DNA of 64,000 nucleotides from Basidiobolus meristosporus CBS 931.73 (GCA_002104905.1 MCFE01000028.1:163862-227861), one strand, 5' to 3'. Counted from the first letter of the stretch, positions 26,265-39,791 are shown. A program made the numbers and translations. The notes: generated by a model from the sequence alone, not told the origin.

Positions 26265-27329
26265 TTACAGAAGAGTTTCCCCGAGTGCGCTGCGGGAAAG
26301 AGAACAGCCAACGGCGACGGTTTGGTACAAACTGGCTTCATCGCCGAGGGCAGGGTTCACCTCGACAATATCGGTGGCCACAAGACAGCCGGTCTCGTAC
26401 AAGGCTTCGCAGATATAGTGACCCTCGCGGAAGGTCAACCCACCACGAACTGGAGTGCCGGTGCTGGGAGCAACGCTAGGGTCGAGGGCATCAACATCGA
26501 AGCTCAAATGAATGGGGCGGTCGAGGTTGGGGTTGACGTGTTCGAGAGCCTTCTTCACGACCTCTCCGATCCCGTACTTGTCCACCTCGTGCATCGAGAA
26601 GGCCTTGATGTTGTACTTCTTGAGGATCTCCTTCTCGGCGTCGTCGACGTCACGCAAACCGATGTAGACAAGACGATCGGTTGCGAGGGCAGGCTTGACC
26701 CACTCAAACTCTGGGGCCTCCGAGGCAATGCCTGTCACGAAGGACAAGGGGCAGCCATGCAAGTTACCAGTCTCAGTGGTCTCGGGTGTGTTGATATCCT
26801 GTCGTGGCAAGGGAATATAAGTAAGAGAAACGAAACAGTACTGCTTGACCGTAACCAACTTACAGCGTGAGCATCGACCCAGATAACGCAAGCATCAGGA
26901 TAGGCAGCCAGGGTACCCGAGACGGTTCCGATGCCAAGACTGTGATCGCCACCAAGAGTCAGAACGAAATGACCCTTCTTGGCTTGGGCCTCAACCACCT
27001 CGGACACTGCCTTGGTGACGCGAGATACATAGCGAGGGTTCTTCATGTTCCCGATATCAGGATCGGACTCGGGGCGCAAATGCTCAAAACTTCCAACCTC
27101 ACCCGAGAAATCCACACCCCAACCAAGCTCTTTGATCTGATCAATAATTCCAAATTCCAAAAGGCGAATCGGGCCCTCATCGACGCCATCCTTCGGCTGA
27201 AATCAATTGGGTTAGAGGGGGGTGTCCAGAGTACAGGGGGACCTCGGCCGAGCATACCTGACCACCGCTGAAGGGAACCGGGACGACGGCAACAGTTCTG
27301 GACTTCGAAACGAATTTATTCTCAATCAT
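26265..27329 (-). CDS. CAR1: Arginase
   Basis: Three exons: 27258-27329, 26864-27196, 26265-26798; 312 aa, normal length. All manganese-binding signatures are present: GGDHSLG, DAHAD (created at the second splice junction, DAHA|D) and SFDVDALDPS. Substrate-loop residues (NTPETTETGNLHG) also match arginases and not agmatinases. It hydrolyses arginine to ornithine and urea in nitrogen catabolism. The last exons use strongly biased codons, which suggests high expression. Confidence 0.96.
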
Positions 27330-28650
27330 CTTGGGGAAGCGCAGAAAGTAAGAGTGAAAAAAAAGCCTCGATGGTTTTGGGAAACTCGAAGCTCGCTTTT
27401 AAGCGAAAACCATGGAGGGATGGATCTATACAAGGCCCAACTTCGTAACCAATAATAGCAATGTATCTTGGGCCCTTAAATGCCACATCAAGAAGTCCAC
27501 TGCAAAATTTTAGCCCTAGGGTCCAATTAGAATCCTCTTCTGCAGATTAGCAATGGTTATCAGATTGATTCTGAGCGACCGCCTAATAAGGAGGTTCGTT
27601 AAAACTCTGCTCTATTTAGTCGAGCAGGTACGATGTCTGTCGCGGCCTATCGTTTTAAACTTTCCCTCTATTCCAGTTCAGTGTTTGCTGATTAATCCAG
27701 GTGGCCGGGCGGACAGTGGAAAATTCTCCCACGAAGTTCCCCTGAAATCCTGTCATTTTTGGCCTAATAGGGCCATAGACATGGGTGGGTTGGGACTGGC
27801 GATCAGAGTGCTCACCTGTGAATTGCTTTTGGGCTTACTCGAAGGTGATGTAATCGAGGTACCGAGGATAAGCATGCAGCTGATGAATGCCACATGACGC
27901 TGAGGTCCAAGGGACACTATTCGGATCGAGTTTGTCGAGAAGCTATACTTGGTACCCAGCGATGGAATAGAGCCACATCCACATGCCGGGATGGTGGTAC
28001 AGAATTTCATATTCCCATGGTGTCTTGGGGGTGGGATTGGCCCGTTCCCGCGGATGGAAGATGTGACATACCATGGCAGTGCCCATTCGTTGCTTTCACC
28101 TCGAATTACCGCTTGTCAAGGTCATGGTTTGTTGATCAGTACTAGAAAAACCAATCTGATAACTCTGAATCCAAATGGAGAAAATCCAATATCTCGCATG
28201 TTGGTGCAACATTCCTTTGGATCCATCCCTCCCACTGTCCTACCAACAGCGCAGCGCGGTTAAGTTATGCCACCTGGCCTTGTTGATTAGTAAGTTGCGT
28301 AAACTGTTTGATGTTAGTAAGCTGCTTAAATCTCCCAATAGAGTTTGATTTCGTCTAGTCTAGAATGCTGACATAATTAGTCAAGCAGTGCATGCGATTC
28401 TTTAGCCCCTTTTATTAGCTGGCTTCAATCCAGCTAGACCCACATTGCAAGCTAAACAACCACCTTTTAGCGTCTTTTCGTAAGGTCGGCACTCCCCGTT
28501 CTTCTGGCTGCGCATTCGTATTTTAAACCGTGCTCTATTGAGGCCGTCAAGTCGTGTTTGATTCGGTTGGTTTATAGTGAGATATTGTAGATCCGCCTCT
28601 GTCGCTTGAAATTTTCGCCAACTAAAGAGCGCTCACACCCAGTTCCGAAA
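27330..28650. other. Divergent intergenic region, no gene supported
   Basis: It lies between the arginase start (minus) and the ARL1 start (plus). Open frames of about 100 codons exist (for example near 27553 and 27949) but show no domain, no coherent splicing and no codon bias. Confidence 0.5.
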
Positions 28651-29747
<1,097 letters not shown>

Positions 29748-30032
29748 AGTTATGCCTAGTCGGTATTCATCCTGAACGATCGGTGTGCGCGCACCCCATT
29801 GGGACCACGCATCGAAATCATGTCAATGGTCACTGCAGACATTGTGTCTTGATATAGAATTGCTCGCTACTGTCTAGTAGGGTACTTGGGCACCTTTATT
29901 CATCATTGACATATTCACTTTTGTACTATTGTTAATGAAAATGATTAAAAAATATGCGTATTCGCCATAGGAATTCAAGTAAATGTGGGGAGGTTGTGTT
30001 GGAAAGTGAATCGACTTCGGTGGCCTGTATGT

Positions 30033-31257
30033 TTACTCTTTTTGGGCGGAGCTTTCAGCAGAAGTTTCCTTGGACTTGCCTTTGTCCTCTGGTTCCTTCT
30101 CCACCTCGGTCTTGTATTCAAATAGCTTCTTGAGCTCGCCATTCTTGACGGCAAGGATCACTGGGGCCAAGCCGCAAGCGGGGGAGAGGTAAAGCAGAGC
30201 GGGTTGGGCGGCTTGGAAAGTATGCATCACAACAAAGGTCGTCAATAGTCCAACTACGTAGGCAATGAAGCATGCGTTGAAGTAGGGAGTGGGGTAGTCT
30301 TTGATTTTCAAATACTCCTTGGGCACATCCTTCTTGGCGCTGGCACGCTCCAAGGCTAAAGCATGATCAAAACGCAAGCACAAAGCAACGAAAATACCGG
30401 GAATAACAATATCACCAAGGCCAAGCATGGTGAATTTGGGTGCGGCCGCAGTGAATAATTCGAAAACAGATCTTGGGAAGGTAACCTTAATGGGGGCATC
30501 AAAGTTCACGGCGACAGATACCATCACCTCAGTTCCGAACACCCAGAAGATGTCATAGAAGAACAAACCACCAAGGAGAATTAGTCCAGTACGGAAGGAG
30601 TCCAAATTGATCAACCGAATGGCACTCATGGCAAAGGCGATTCCATAAATGTTGGAGGCGATCCAGTTCTTAGTGGCCACGTAGTAAATGGTCAAAAGAA
30701 AAGACCCAATGAACGCACCGATGTGAATGTTGGAGAATCGCAAATGGTACAGCTCTAAACGTTCGATGGAGGTTATTGCTATTCATCAGGGATTCTCTCA
30801 TAAACCCTTACTAACCTTTCGCCTGCTTGGTAAGATGAATGTGGTAGGAAGGCAGCTTGAGTTTGGTTACGGTTTTGAACAAAGTGGCGGAGAAAGATGT
30901 GACCGCGGTGCAGCCCATGATAGCGAAGTAGGCTGTAATCAAATAATTGACATACTCCTTGTTCAAGAATTTGAACACCAGGTACATGGAAAATAGGGTG
31001 ATGGAACCGTAGATTGGGAACATCTTGGCGTCTTCGGAGGACAGCACTTCGGCTACTTCTTCGGTTTCAGAGTCAGATTCGTACTCCTCGCTCTTTGTGG
31101 TCTTTTTTTCCTGTAGTACGGGGTTAAAGGATGCGCGACTTTATGGATTCATAGCTTGACTTACCTTCTTGGGTTTGGGAAGTGCGCTGTAAGAGCCCAT
31201 ATAGATGGGGGTTACTGCCATTAAACCCAAGGCAGCATAGGCAACGAAAATGCTCAT
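30033..31257 (-). CDS. SPP: Signal peptide peptidase (presenilin-type aspartyl protease)
   Basis: Three exons: 31165-31257, 30816-31110, 30033-30754; 369 aa. It has the active-site motifs YD (FFYDIFWVFG) and GLGD (LGLGDIVIPG) in adjacent membrane segments, and the C-terminal PAL motif (QPALLYL). Signal peptide peptidase cleaves leftover signal peptides and type II membrane segments in the ER membrane and takes part in ER-associated degradation. About nine hydrophobic segments are visible, as expected. A short acidic loop (KSEEYESDSETEE) follows the first membrane segment. The C-terminal tail is lysine- and glutamate-rich and ends SAQKE, not a classical KKxx ER signal. Confidence 0.95.
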
Positions 31258-31624
31258 AGTGTCAGTCCTGAGAGGTTAGTTCTGCCGATGGGCGTTGAGA
31301 GGTTGGTTCAAAAGTCAAGAGTGGTCTCTAGTAGACTGATAGGGTCAAGAATAAGTGTCAAAGCCACCAAATAAAGAAGAAAACGAACCAGGAGACAACC
31401 AATCACACACGATACGAAGATCAACAAAATTATATGAGGAGGGGTTCACTGGACAATTAGAAAAGGGGTTGAGGAGCTTTTCCATCCTGTAAATGCATAA
31501 CACGTCAGGTCAAATTATGAGTCTGATCATTCCTATTTGAAGATGATAGCATTGACACTCTTTGTGGTCTCAAATCACGTGAAATATGTATTTAGGACTT
31601 GGCTTAACCTCACAAATCATGATT
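31258..31624. other. Intergenic
   Basis: Upstream region of the SPP gene and 3' flank of the next minus-strand gene. No feature was recognised. Confidence 0.6.
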
Positions 31625-32434
31625 TTACTTGAAGCACTTTCTTTTCATATCAAATATCATTACTTTGGACTCACGTTCCACGAAACACAACTCACTGGTT
31701 CCGAGAATAAAGAGCAGTTGTCGGATTCTAGGAAGCCGCCGTTTCTTAAAGAATGGTTTCAAAGATATACTGGCTTTTCGCACGTATGTTTCGCCTCTTT
31801 CGATTGTATCGATCTGGAAGGTGTGCAGCTTTGTGCAGGTGGATGGGTTAGTTTACAACGGGAGAAGAGGGTTGGTAGTATAAATATATACCTCTCCTTC
31901 TATCACACTGTACAAGGCTAGGGTACCTCGCAGTGTATCTACTGCACTTAGTTGACACAACTTATTAACCGTGGCCATATGAGCTTTTTCAAGCAGAGCG
32001 GCATTCAAATTGTTGATACTCTCCAAGTATATCTCGGTACAGCTGGTCATGAAATTCTCAACTATGAGCAGGAGTCGTTTGTCATTAAGCTGGTGTATGC
32101 CGGTAACGTGATGCGAATACGGACAAAGCTGCAGCGGAAGGTATACGACCTTTACATCGTGGGTTATTTGGTTTAGGGAGAGGTTTGATAGCCCAGAAGG
32201 ATGTGAGCGTTGCGAAAACCCCAGCCAAGGAGCCGAAGAATCGTCGTTTGCGTAGAGCAAGGCAAAGAGAGTTGCTAAAATACGAATTGAGTCAGTTGGT
32301 GCTCAGCATCATGGTACTGTTATGCAAGACTTGCCATTCTCGTCAATCTCGGGGATGAGGGTATGGTGTAGTCTATGTTTCAACGGATTGTTAACATCAG
32401 AAAATCCATGGGAAATATAATCTATGGATACCAT
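31625..32434 (-). CDS. Unrecognised 3-exon gene, 205 aa
   Basis: Exons 32335-32434, 31927-32274 and 31625-31794, 618 nt in one frame. The first intron (32275-32334, 60 nt) starts GCAAGT and ends TTTTAG with a CTGAC branch site, the classical GC-AG type; no GT donor fits the frame. The protein starts MVSIDYISHGFSDVNNP. The middle (VKVVYLPLQLCPYS, NDKRLLLIVENFMT) alternates strands and helices like a longin or roadblock-like fold, and the end is basic (KPFFKKRRLPRIRQLL). There is no signal peptide or membrane segment. I do not recognise the family. The acceptor at 31795 (cgaaagag) is weak and the least certain point. Confidence 0.6.
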
Positions 32435-32922
32435 GTGGAAGGTTGAAAGTTAAGAAAGACGTTCAAGGCAACGAAATGGCAACGATATGTCAAGTCTCAT
32501 CAATCCTTTTAACCCTCAGTCAACGCGGAACCCATCTAAGCCTTCGTTGCGTTATCCTGCTCTCAACTAGTAATTGATGAGTTGGAATTGTTAATCTGAT
32601 TTCCACTGATTAGTGAGACAATCTCACGGATTCAATTGAACACATTAAAATTAAACCAATGCAACGAAGCTATGCAGCCATTCCCAAGACATCATCCATT
32701 GAACATGCCACGGTTTAACCGTTGCAACTGCTTATAAGATCATTCAAGATCATCGAAAATTTTTCCGCATTTAGTTATGTATCTTTTCGATCTGTAAGCG
32801 GAAAAATCCTCGATGAAATTGCTCTTCTAATTTGGGCTATTTTTCATTTTCGATATTAGAAAGCAGTTCGAACTACTCTGTTGATATTTGGTTGCTTTTA
32901 CTAGTACTAACCTTGAAACAAG
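32435..32922. other. Divergent intergenic region
   Basis: Shared upstream region between the unrecognised minus-strand gene and MDE1. It is AT-rich with no other feature recognised. Confidence 0.6.
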
Positions 32923-33900
32923 ATGGATGATATCGCTCAGGCTTTGGCAGTCTCAGATGCCGATCAACTTTGCATCAGCAACGATCCCCTTCACCCTTCC
33001 AATCTGATTCCCGAACTCTGTCGCCAATTCTACACTCTGGGTTGGGTTACTGGGACTGGGTAATTTTCCTTTGCGAATGGTAGATTCTGTTAGGATACTC
33101 TTGATTTACATACATACTTTTCTCTGTACTTTGCTATAGTGGTGGAATCAGTATTCGTGATGGGTGAGTGCAACTTACTGTCCTTTTCAACAAGTCTGGT
33201 ATTAATTTTCCCAGCGAGTTGGTTTACATCGCCCCCTCGGGTGTTCAAAAAGAACGCATACAAGCTCAAGATCTTTTTGTATTGGCATTTACTACTAGAC
33301 AGCTTCTTCGTGCCCCACCGGTGTACAAGCCTTCTGCTTGCACACCTTTGTTTTACAATGCCTACACAATGAGAAATGCCGGAGCTTGCATTCACACACA
33401 CTCCCAATCAGCCGTTATGGCTACGCTACTGTTCCCAGGAGAGACTTTTGAAATCACTCATCAAGAGATGATCAAGGGTATCAGACGTGGCTCCTCGAAA
33501 ACCAACTTCAGATATTTCGACACACTTGTCGTACCCATCGTCGAAAATACTCCCGAGGAAGAAGATCTTACAGAGCGAATGGCCCAGGTGAGATTTTCCT
33601 CGTTATCGAGCGCGCCTATCAAATCAAAAGTAACCATTATTCCCGCGTGCCAGGCTATCATGAAATATCCGGAAACTAACGCCGTACTGGTTCGTCGCCA
33701 CGGTGTATATGTATGGGGAGGTCAGCAAAATCACACCTTCAATTTCATTTAGCCTTTTTCTAACGTTTCGCCCCCATCTAGAAACCTGGGAAAAGGCCAA
33801 GTCCATGTCGGAGTGCTATGATTATCTTTTTGAGATTGCAGTGAAGATGAAGGCAGTGGGAATTGAACCCAACCAAAAGCCAGCCAATTCCCCATATTAG
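32923..33900 (+). CDS. MDE1: Methylthioribulose-1-phosphate dehydratase
   Basis: Five exons: 32923-33059, 33140-33163, 33215-33587, 33654-33720, 33782-33900; 239 aa. It belongs to the class II aldolase fold and matches the APIP/Mde1 group: [33 protein letters not shown], zinc histidines in [15 protein letters not shown], and a third in [11 protein letters not shown]. The enzyme converts methylthioribulose-1-phosphate to diketo-methylthiopentyl phosphate in the methionine salvage pathway, in the cytosol. Length matches the family. Exon 2 is only 24 nt and encodes the glycine-rich substrate loop. Confidence 0.95.
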
Positions 33901-34270
33901 TTAGCTCATTGACTGTCTAATGATTAAATCTCCACCCTGTTGCCATTGACCCAGCGCAATCTTACCATTTCAGGAAATACAAGCAGTCGATTCGGACCAG
34001 AGGTACAACAATTATTGAAGCGGTGTCGTTTAGGCTAGATTGAGCATGCCAAGTGCAAGGTTACAGAATGTGGTTGGAATCAAAGTAATATAATCTCGGG
34101 CAGAAATCCGGTTCATTGTCGAATTATTTGGTGATGCATTAGCAGGGAATTCGTGGTTGTAGTTCGCGTAGCCACGATCTTAGGCGGAGTTAGGAAGCCT
34201 AGACTGCTTGTGTAATGATCAGGGAGTGTCTAGACTTGTGTGGAGATTTGGATATTTATTATTGCTAGCG
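33901..34270. other. Intergenic between convergent genes
   Basis: It holds the 3' ends of MDE1 and of the desaturase (minus). No feature was recognised. Confidence 0.6.
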
Positions 34271-35467
34271 TTAATGTAGAAGCTTTCTAGCTTGTCTATG
34301 ATCGTTATAATTACGGACCAATCGACTTTGCGGTCCGAATGTTGGCATGGTGATAAATTCCCAGAGGACTTGAAACCATGATTCATGGTAGCTGATGGTG
34401 TTGTAGAATTCGGGTGCTGTTGCACGAACGGCTGGAAGTTTGGACCAAGCGACCTATAATCGATTGTTCAATAACTGAGCGAGTGTATTTCTCTGAAACC
34501 GTTGTGAACTCACCTTTGTGAAATCATGATGCTCGTTGTGATATCCAATGTTCAGCGTAAGCTTGTTCATACTACCATAGTAGGAGTAGGTTTCCTGACC
34601 ATCCTCCCATGTGTAATGTTCCTGAATAAAGTGGGCGGCAGCTGGATTGATACTGTAGCCCCACCATAAAGATAGTATCATGTAGAGAAAGCCCCTCGGT
34701 CCGCATACAAACCAGATACAGACGTCAGTGCCAATTGTGAACAGAATATTCACAATCTCCCAAAATGAAGGGCTCTTTCCCATGGCAAGACCGCGAACAA
34801 CGTACATAACGGGAAAGATCAAAAGCCAAAGAATCTTCAACAGGGTGTTACCACGAACCAGATGAATCTCCCAGTCTAGGGGCAGGTCTGGGTCCTTCCC
34901 CAACACTCCCTGGAATGTATGGTGCTCGAGATGGTAGCGGCGAAATGACTGAGCAATTGGGACCGGGATCCCGAGATTGACGAAGAGACCAAGCAAACGG
35001 TTGACCAAAAGTGATTCATGCGTAAGGGCATGCGAGCACTCGTGGATGATAGAGCCGAAAGTTTGGGTAAGGGTTCCTCCGACTGCATAAGAGAAGAAGA
35101 CCATGGTCCAGTTCCAGTCAAGGAGAACTCGACCAAATAGGTAGGCGCAAAGCAAATGGATGGACACGGTTAAAAAAGTCACCCACTTGGTACTCCTATC
35201 TATCCCGTAGAGCTTCATGATTTCCGGATGCTTTTCTAGAATGGCTCTCTTGCGCTTGAAATGAGGTTCGTCCATATCGTCCCTTGCAAAATCGTCATCG
35301 GTATATGGGATCGACCGTTTCCAATCACCAATGTAAAGGGGGTGGCGGCGGTCTGAGCGCACCGAACGTTTGGATGGTTCTGTCGGCTCGGCAAAAGGGG
35401 GCATAATTTCTTGAGGATATGTGCGGATAGTATGTTTGAAAGACACCTGCCGCAAGATTTTATACAT
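34271..35467 (-). CDS. DES1: Sphingolipid delta-4 (dihydroceramide) desaturase
   Basis: Two exons: 34514-35467 and 34271-34453; 378 aa. The three histidine boxes of membrane desaturases are present: HECSH, HLEHH and NEHHDF, the last in YHNEHHDFTKV, which is typical of DES1. The N-terminal segment RAILEKHPEIMKLYG matches the conserved sphingolipid desaturase (lipid_DES) region. The enzyme puts the delta-4 double bond in ceramide backbones in the ER, needed for glucosylceramides in filamentous fungi. It has four or more membrane segments. The ATG at 35467 gives a longer N terminus; the downstream ATG at 35404 (MPPFAEPTEPSK) is also possible. It is divergent from the TLDc gene. Confidence 0.92.
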
Positions 35468-35978
35468 GCCTGTCAGCGGTCTAGATGCTTCATGGAAGTG
35501 AGGTGTGTGGATTGTAACCGGTGATACTAGAGTGGAGTGGATTTGATTAGGGAAAGGTCACACATTGGCCACTTGAGTTGGTAGTAGCACTATGGCTAGA
35601 CTGCACCGTGCATCGAATTATTTATGATTGATGAAGTAGGGAAGCAAATGGGAAACGTCAACCAAACAAACGCATTAGTAAAGTCGAGTGATTTCGATTT
35701 GTTTTGTCAATTTCAACATTGCATCATTCGACCTTAGCAACGCAACCTCATACGTGGTGTCAAAGTTGATATCTCTTATATTGCCAACATTGGTTATGGA
35801 GTGTTTAGGTTACATGCATGGATGAGATTTAGACTGCGAAAAATGGCTTTTCATTGCTCTACACGCTTCCGGTGGTTTACATAAAAGCGCTGAGCAAAAA
35901 GCCCTCTCTCCTTGTAAACCCTCTCCTACCTCAACTTAACCCAAACATAATCTTGTAACCTTCTAAATCTAACTCACC
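35468..35978. other. Divergent intergenic region
   Basis: Bidirectional upstream region of the desaturase (minus) and TLDc (plus) genes. The last 60 bases before the TLDc ATG are CT- and CA-rich, as in many fungal leaders. Confidence 0.6.
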
Positions 35979-37715
35979 ATGGGTCAAGAACAAAGCGCTT
36001 TTTCCTCCAACCACTCTTTTCCCAAGGCAGTTTCGCAGGGCTCTGCCACCACCTCGTCGTCGCTTAAACGGCTGGAGCCCAAGCTAACACCACTGGAGGT
36101 GGCCTCGATAAATCAGGTTTATCAACAACTCAAGAGTATCGATCGGAACGAAGCAGAGCTCATAACTGAGGAAGCGTTCCAGGTAATATGCAATCCACTA
36201 TTCATGGAGAAATTCATCGCATACTCAATGTGTAATCGCCATTCCAATTTGTAGCAATACCTTGGATTGCCTGAAAATATGCTGATCGGAAAGATATTAT
36301 ATCGTTCATTTGTACAGCTTCCGTATCTTGCAAATTATGAGGAAATCCACGAAAACGCTACCCTCAACTATTCTCTATTGCTCTACTCCATCAGATTTTA
36401 CTGCGGAGAAGGTCAGTCGCTGGAGGTTTTCCTCTCAAGCGATCCAGCTCCTATACAGAGCATGCCGGCAAAGCTTCTCTTCAAGTCGCTCGGTAATATT
36501 CCTGCTGGTGGAAGCGCGGGCGGAATAAGCGTTGCATGCCAGGATCTATTGGAGCTGTGTAAAGGAATCCTATGGATACTCAAGGCTCATTACCTAACCT
36601 TACTTGCACCCAACGCAGCGTTGAACGAACTAGTCGTTGACGAAAAACCTCTAATCAGCATTGTTCAACAAATGGCAATTATCGAACGGGAATCCCGAGG
36701 ACTTCCTAAGGGTTCTTTTTCGGACGGGTTGCCGGGGGAGGATATTTCATGGTCAACCTTCAAGGATTTTGTTCAGCGAAGTGCACCAGCAATGTTCAAA
36801 ATACTCGAGAGATTTATTTACACCAGGTTTTGCATGAATGGTGCCAGTGGTAAAGATATGGCCCCATCCAGGTGGGTTTTGGCGGGAGTGGAGGATATGT
36901 TGCCAAAGATAGACCTGCAATCTAACCTCCTAAAAATTGAGGATTGGGGCCTTTTAACTTGGCTACTGCCAGATTCTCGTGGGCGTAGCTGGGATGTTTT
37001 ATATTCCGGAAGTAGACACGGGTTCAGTATCAGTTACCTGGAGGCCAAGGTATTCAAATATTCAGCACCCACCTGTTTACTTATCAAAGGGTATCCAACT
37101 GTAACCCGACGACTCTCCAGAAATCGATTCCTGAAAGTGGCCCATGATCCCGGGGCAGCGGAACAAGAGTTGATACTAGGAGCCTACATATCTGAGCCCT
37201 GGAAATTTTCCCGCGGCTTTTGGGGAACCGCAGATTGCAGATTGTTTGAGTTAGGGCCAGTCTACGAAGTGTTTCCAGTGACCGGAAACAGTGATACTTA
37301 TGCATATTGTCATCGGAGCAATGGGATTGGGTTTGGTGGAAGAATCAATGAGTTTCGTTTACATATCAAACCGGATTTCCTGACTGGCACATACAGCAAT
37401 GACCCATTACATGGGACATGGTCTTATAAGTTATCAGCAACAAGGGCCGATTTCGATATAACTTTCCAGATTGAAGACATCGAAGTCATCGGTATGGGCG
37501 GCGAAGTAGCCAGGGAGCAACAGATCATTGAATGGCTATATGAAGAGCAGGAAAGAGCGCGACCTGGTTACACCAACTCACATTCCTCCGAGCATACCAG
37601 ACGGCTTCTTGAGCAGGCGGGGATTTTGGAGCATTCCAAGAAATTGGACGCATTCCGAACCCGGCGAAGCTTCGGATTGAAGAAAAAACCCTCGCGGTAT
37701 ACACCTTACAGGTAG
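35979..37715 (+). CDS. TLDc-domain protein, MEAK7/Rtc5-like
   Basis: Two exons: 35979-36182 and 36255-37715; 554 aa. It starts MGQEQSAF, with Gly2 and Ser6 suited to N-myristoylation. The C-terminal half is a TLDc domain: LLYSGSRHGFS-like block (VLYSGSRHGFSISYLEAKVF), then IGFGGRINEFRLHIKPDFLTG and GTWSYK. The N-terminal half is helical with an EF-hand-like region without clear calcium loops, as in MEAK7/TLDC1 and yeast Rtc5. TLDc proteins bind the V-ATPase; yeast Oxr1 and Rtc5 influence its disassembly, and human MEAK7 signals at lysosomes. I infer a vacuole-membrane role. The tail is basic (RRSFGLKKKPSRYTPYR). Confidence 0.88.
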
Positions 37716-38184
37716 TATTGACTGGTCGTGGCAATGTACACATGTAAATAAAGCCACTAGACAGTAATAAGCTCCACGAAATATGCGTCGTTTTGTTGAT
37801 GGGCACTTATCAACGCGTTGGTATTTTGCCATCCTAATGAAACATAGGAATTTAATGCATAATCGTCATGCAAGCGTACATTTCTCCATGATGTGCGTGT
37901 GGTTCAAATTCGTGGAAATTACGGGGAAGGCACTCTAGTCAGATTATATGGATACGAATATCCCCGATTCTACGTTTCCGGGACTATTGCACAGAAGCCG
38001 ACTCTAAACAATGAACATTGTGCGCCTGCGATTTAATCCCAAGCTCTCCTTTCTGATGTGGAGTGCGTTACCAAGGTGGAGATGATATCAATCGTAAAAT
38101 AACAATACATGAGATGCATGCTTATCTAGTCTATATAAGCCCCATCGAGCAGTAGTCAGGAGTATCTACCCTACAATACAATCG
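37716..38184. other. Intergenic
   Basis: It contains the 3' end of the TLDc gene (aataaag near 37746) and the upstream region of the CorA gene with a tctatataag TATA-like element near 38130, about 50 bases before the ATG. Confidence 0.6.
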
Positions 38185-39752
38185 ATGATAGACCGCACAT
38201 CCACAGAGAACACCGCGACTTCCCTGGATCCCGAACTAGTATTGTATATGAATGAGAACCCCAACCAAGAGAATGAAGAGCTAGTGCTTTTCGGGGACGC
38301 GAGGAAATCCCCCCTCAACTCAAGCCAGGAATCGGTAGCAGTCAATCTTGAGATGCTCGATCAATTTCTTCGCAACAATTACAAAGGAGACGGCAAAATT
38401 CCATCGAAAGAAACCGACCAGGAACGCCTCATCAAGGTTTCTCGATTTTCCTTCCACCCTTAGGGCTTCCTATCTAACCGACAAGTTGACCAGAAACGAT
38501 ACGACCCTAGGTTCGTTTTCTACTCGCAAGATACGGGGTTGCTGAAAGGTGACACGTTAGAAGATATAGCCTCTGAGAAGGCATCCCTGACCGATCTTTT
38601 GGCCAAAGAAAACTACTGGCTGGATGTTACAGACCCTACGGAGTCTGAGTTAACATGGCTAGGCAAGGTAGATTGATCCACTCCCCCATTGATATGATGG
38701 CACTGTACATATCCTTCACATCTAGCTCTTTACCCTCCATCCCCTCACCATTGAAGACATCCAGTCACGAGAGCTTCGCGAAAAGTGCGAATCATTCCGC
38801 AACTATTATTTCGTGACCATTCAAACCCTTGACATTGATGAGGCCGCCCTCCATTTCAATATCTACAGTATTGTTATGAGCACCTCCATATTAACGGTTT
38901 GATTCCATTCCACACCTCACCCCTTCCTGGCCCTAACCGTAGAACTCTCGCAGATTCATTACAACCAATGCCACCACTCAGAGACCGTGCTTCGACGTTT
39001 CAATGAACTGAAAGGGCACGTGGAATTCACGCCCGGTACAGTCAGGAGATAGCAATCGTAGTGTCAGGAGTTCCGACTAACCTGTTCGCAACATTAGATT
39101 GGATCAACTACGCTATTATGGACACGGTGGTGGATGACTTCATACTCCAATGGAAACGGCTAGAGGCCCTGGCGGAATCCACGGATGAATTGGTATTCAA
39201 TCACCGGAAATCCGATGAAACCGATCTTCTGAAACAGATTGGGTCTGCGAGGAAGGCTATCTCGGGATTTCTTCGGATCCTAAAGCCTAAAGCATATGTG
39301 GTTCGATCGGTTCAGAAGCGAATCGAGACTTTGAAGGCCAACCCGAACGGACTTGAGATCTCGTTGTATCTGGGAGATATTCAAGGTACTTGGCAATGCC
39401 TTGAGGCCTAGGCACACCCACTAACGACAAATCCTCAGATCACATCTTGACTACTCTCCAGAGCGCGACCCACTACGAGAAGATCCTCTCCAGGGCACAT
39501 TCCAACCATCTGGCGCAGATATCTATTGAAATCACCCAAACTGGCAATAAGCTAAACGAGATTGTAACTAAACTCAGTGTGATCGCCACAATCCTCGTTC
39601 CATTAAATCTCATCACTGGTTTATGGGGAATGAATGTGGTAGTGCCTGGAGGAGAGGAGCCAAATTTGATCTGGTTCCTCTCCATAGTTGGGTTCATGGT
39701 TGTTTACTTCATTCTGAGCGGGCTGTACTTCCGAAGCCAAAACATCATCTAG
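38185..39752 (+). CDS. CorA-type magnesium transporter (ALR/MNR2-like)
   Basis: Six exons: 38185-38436, 38494-38667, 38726-38896, 38954-39035, 39098-39385, 39439-39752; 426 aa. The CorA signature GMN is in LITGLWGMNVVVPGG at the end of the first membrane helix; a second helix (FLSIVGFMVVYFILSGLYF) follows. The long helical cytosolic funnel (LTIEDIQSRELREKCESF) matches fungal ALR/MNR2 proteins, which carry magnesium at the plasma membrane or vacuole. It is smaller than yeast Alr1 (about 860 aa), lacking the long N terminus. The last 35 bp of the coding sequence are duplicated directly after the stop. Confidence 0.93.
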
Positions 39753-39791
39753 AGCACTGTACTTCCGAAGTCAAAACATCATCTAGAGCAC
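39722..39791 (+). repeat. 35 bp tandem duplication spanning the CorA stop codon
   Basis: Two copies of ctgtacttccgaag(c/t)caaaacatcatctagagca lie head to tail, differing at one base. The first copy encodes LYFRSQNII-stop of the CorA gene; the second is in the 3' untranslated region. Confidence 0.95.

Noticed and set aside
26322-26870. 182-codon plus-strand frame opposite arginase
   Set aside because: It is the mirror of a strongly codon-biased exon on the minus strand; the arginase motifs show the real strand.
27553-28263. Open frames of about 100 codons in the arginase-ARL1 gap
   Set aside because: They lack family motifs, consistent splicing and codon bias, and lie in a divergent promoter interval.
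28380-28460. Short inverted repeat (agctggcttcaatccagct) resembling a tRNA arm
   Set aside because: The rest of a tRNA cloverleaf and the A and B boxes could not be fitted, so no tRNA is called.
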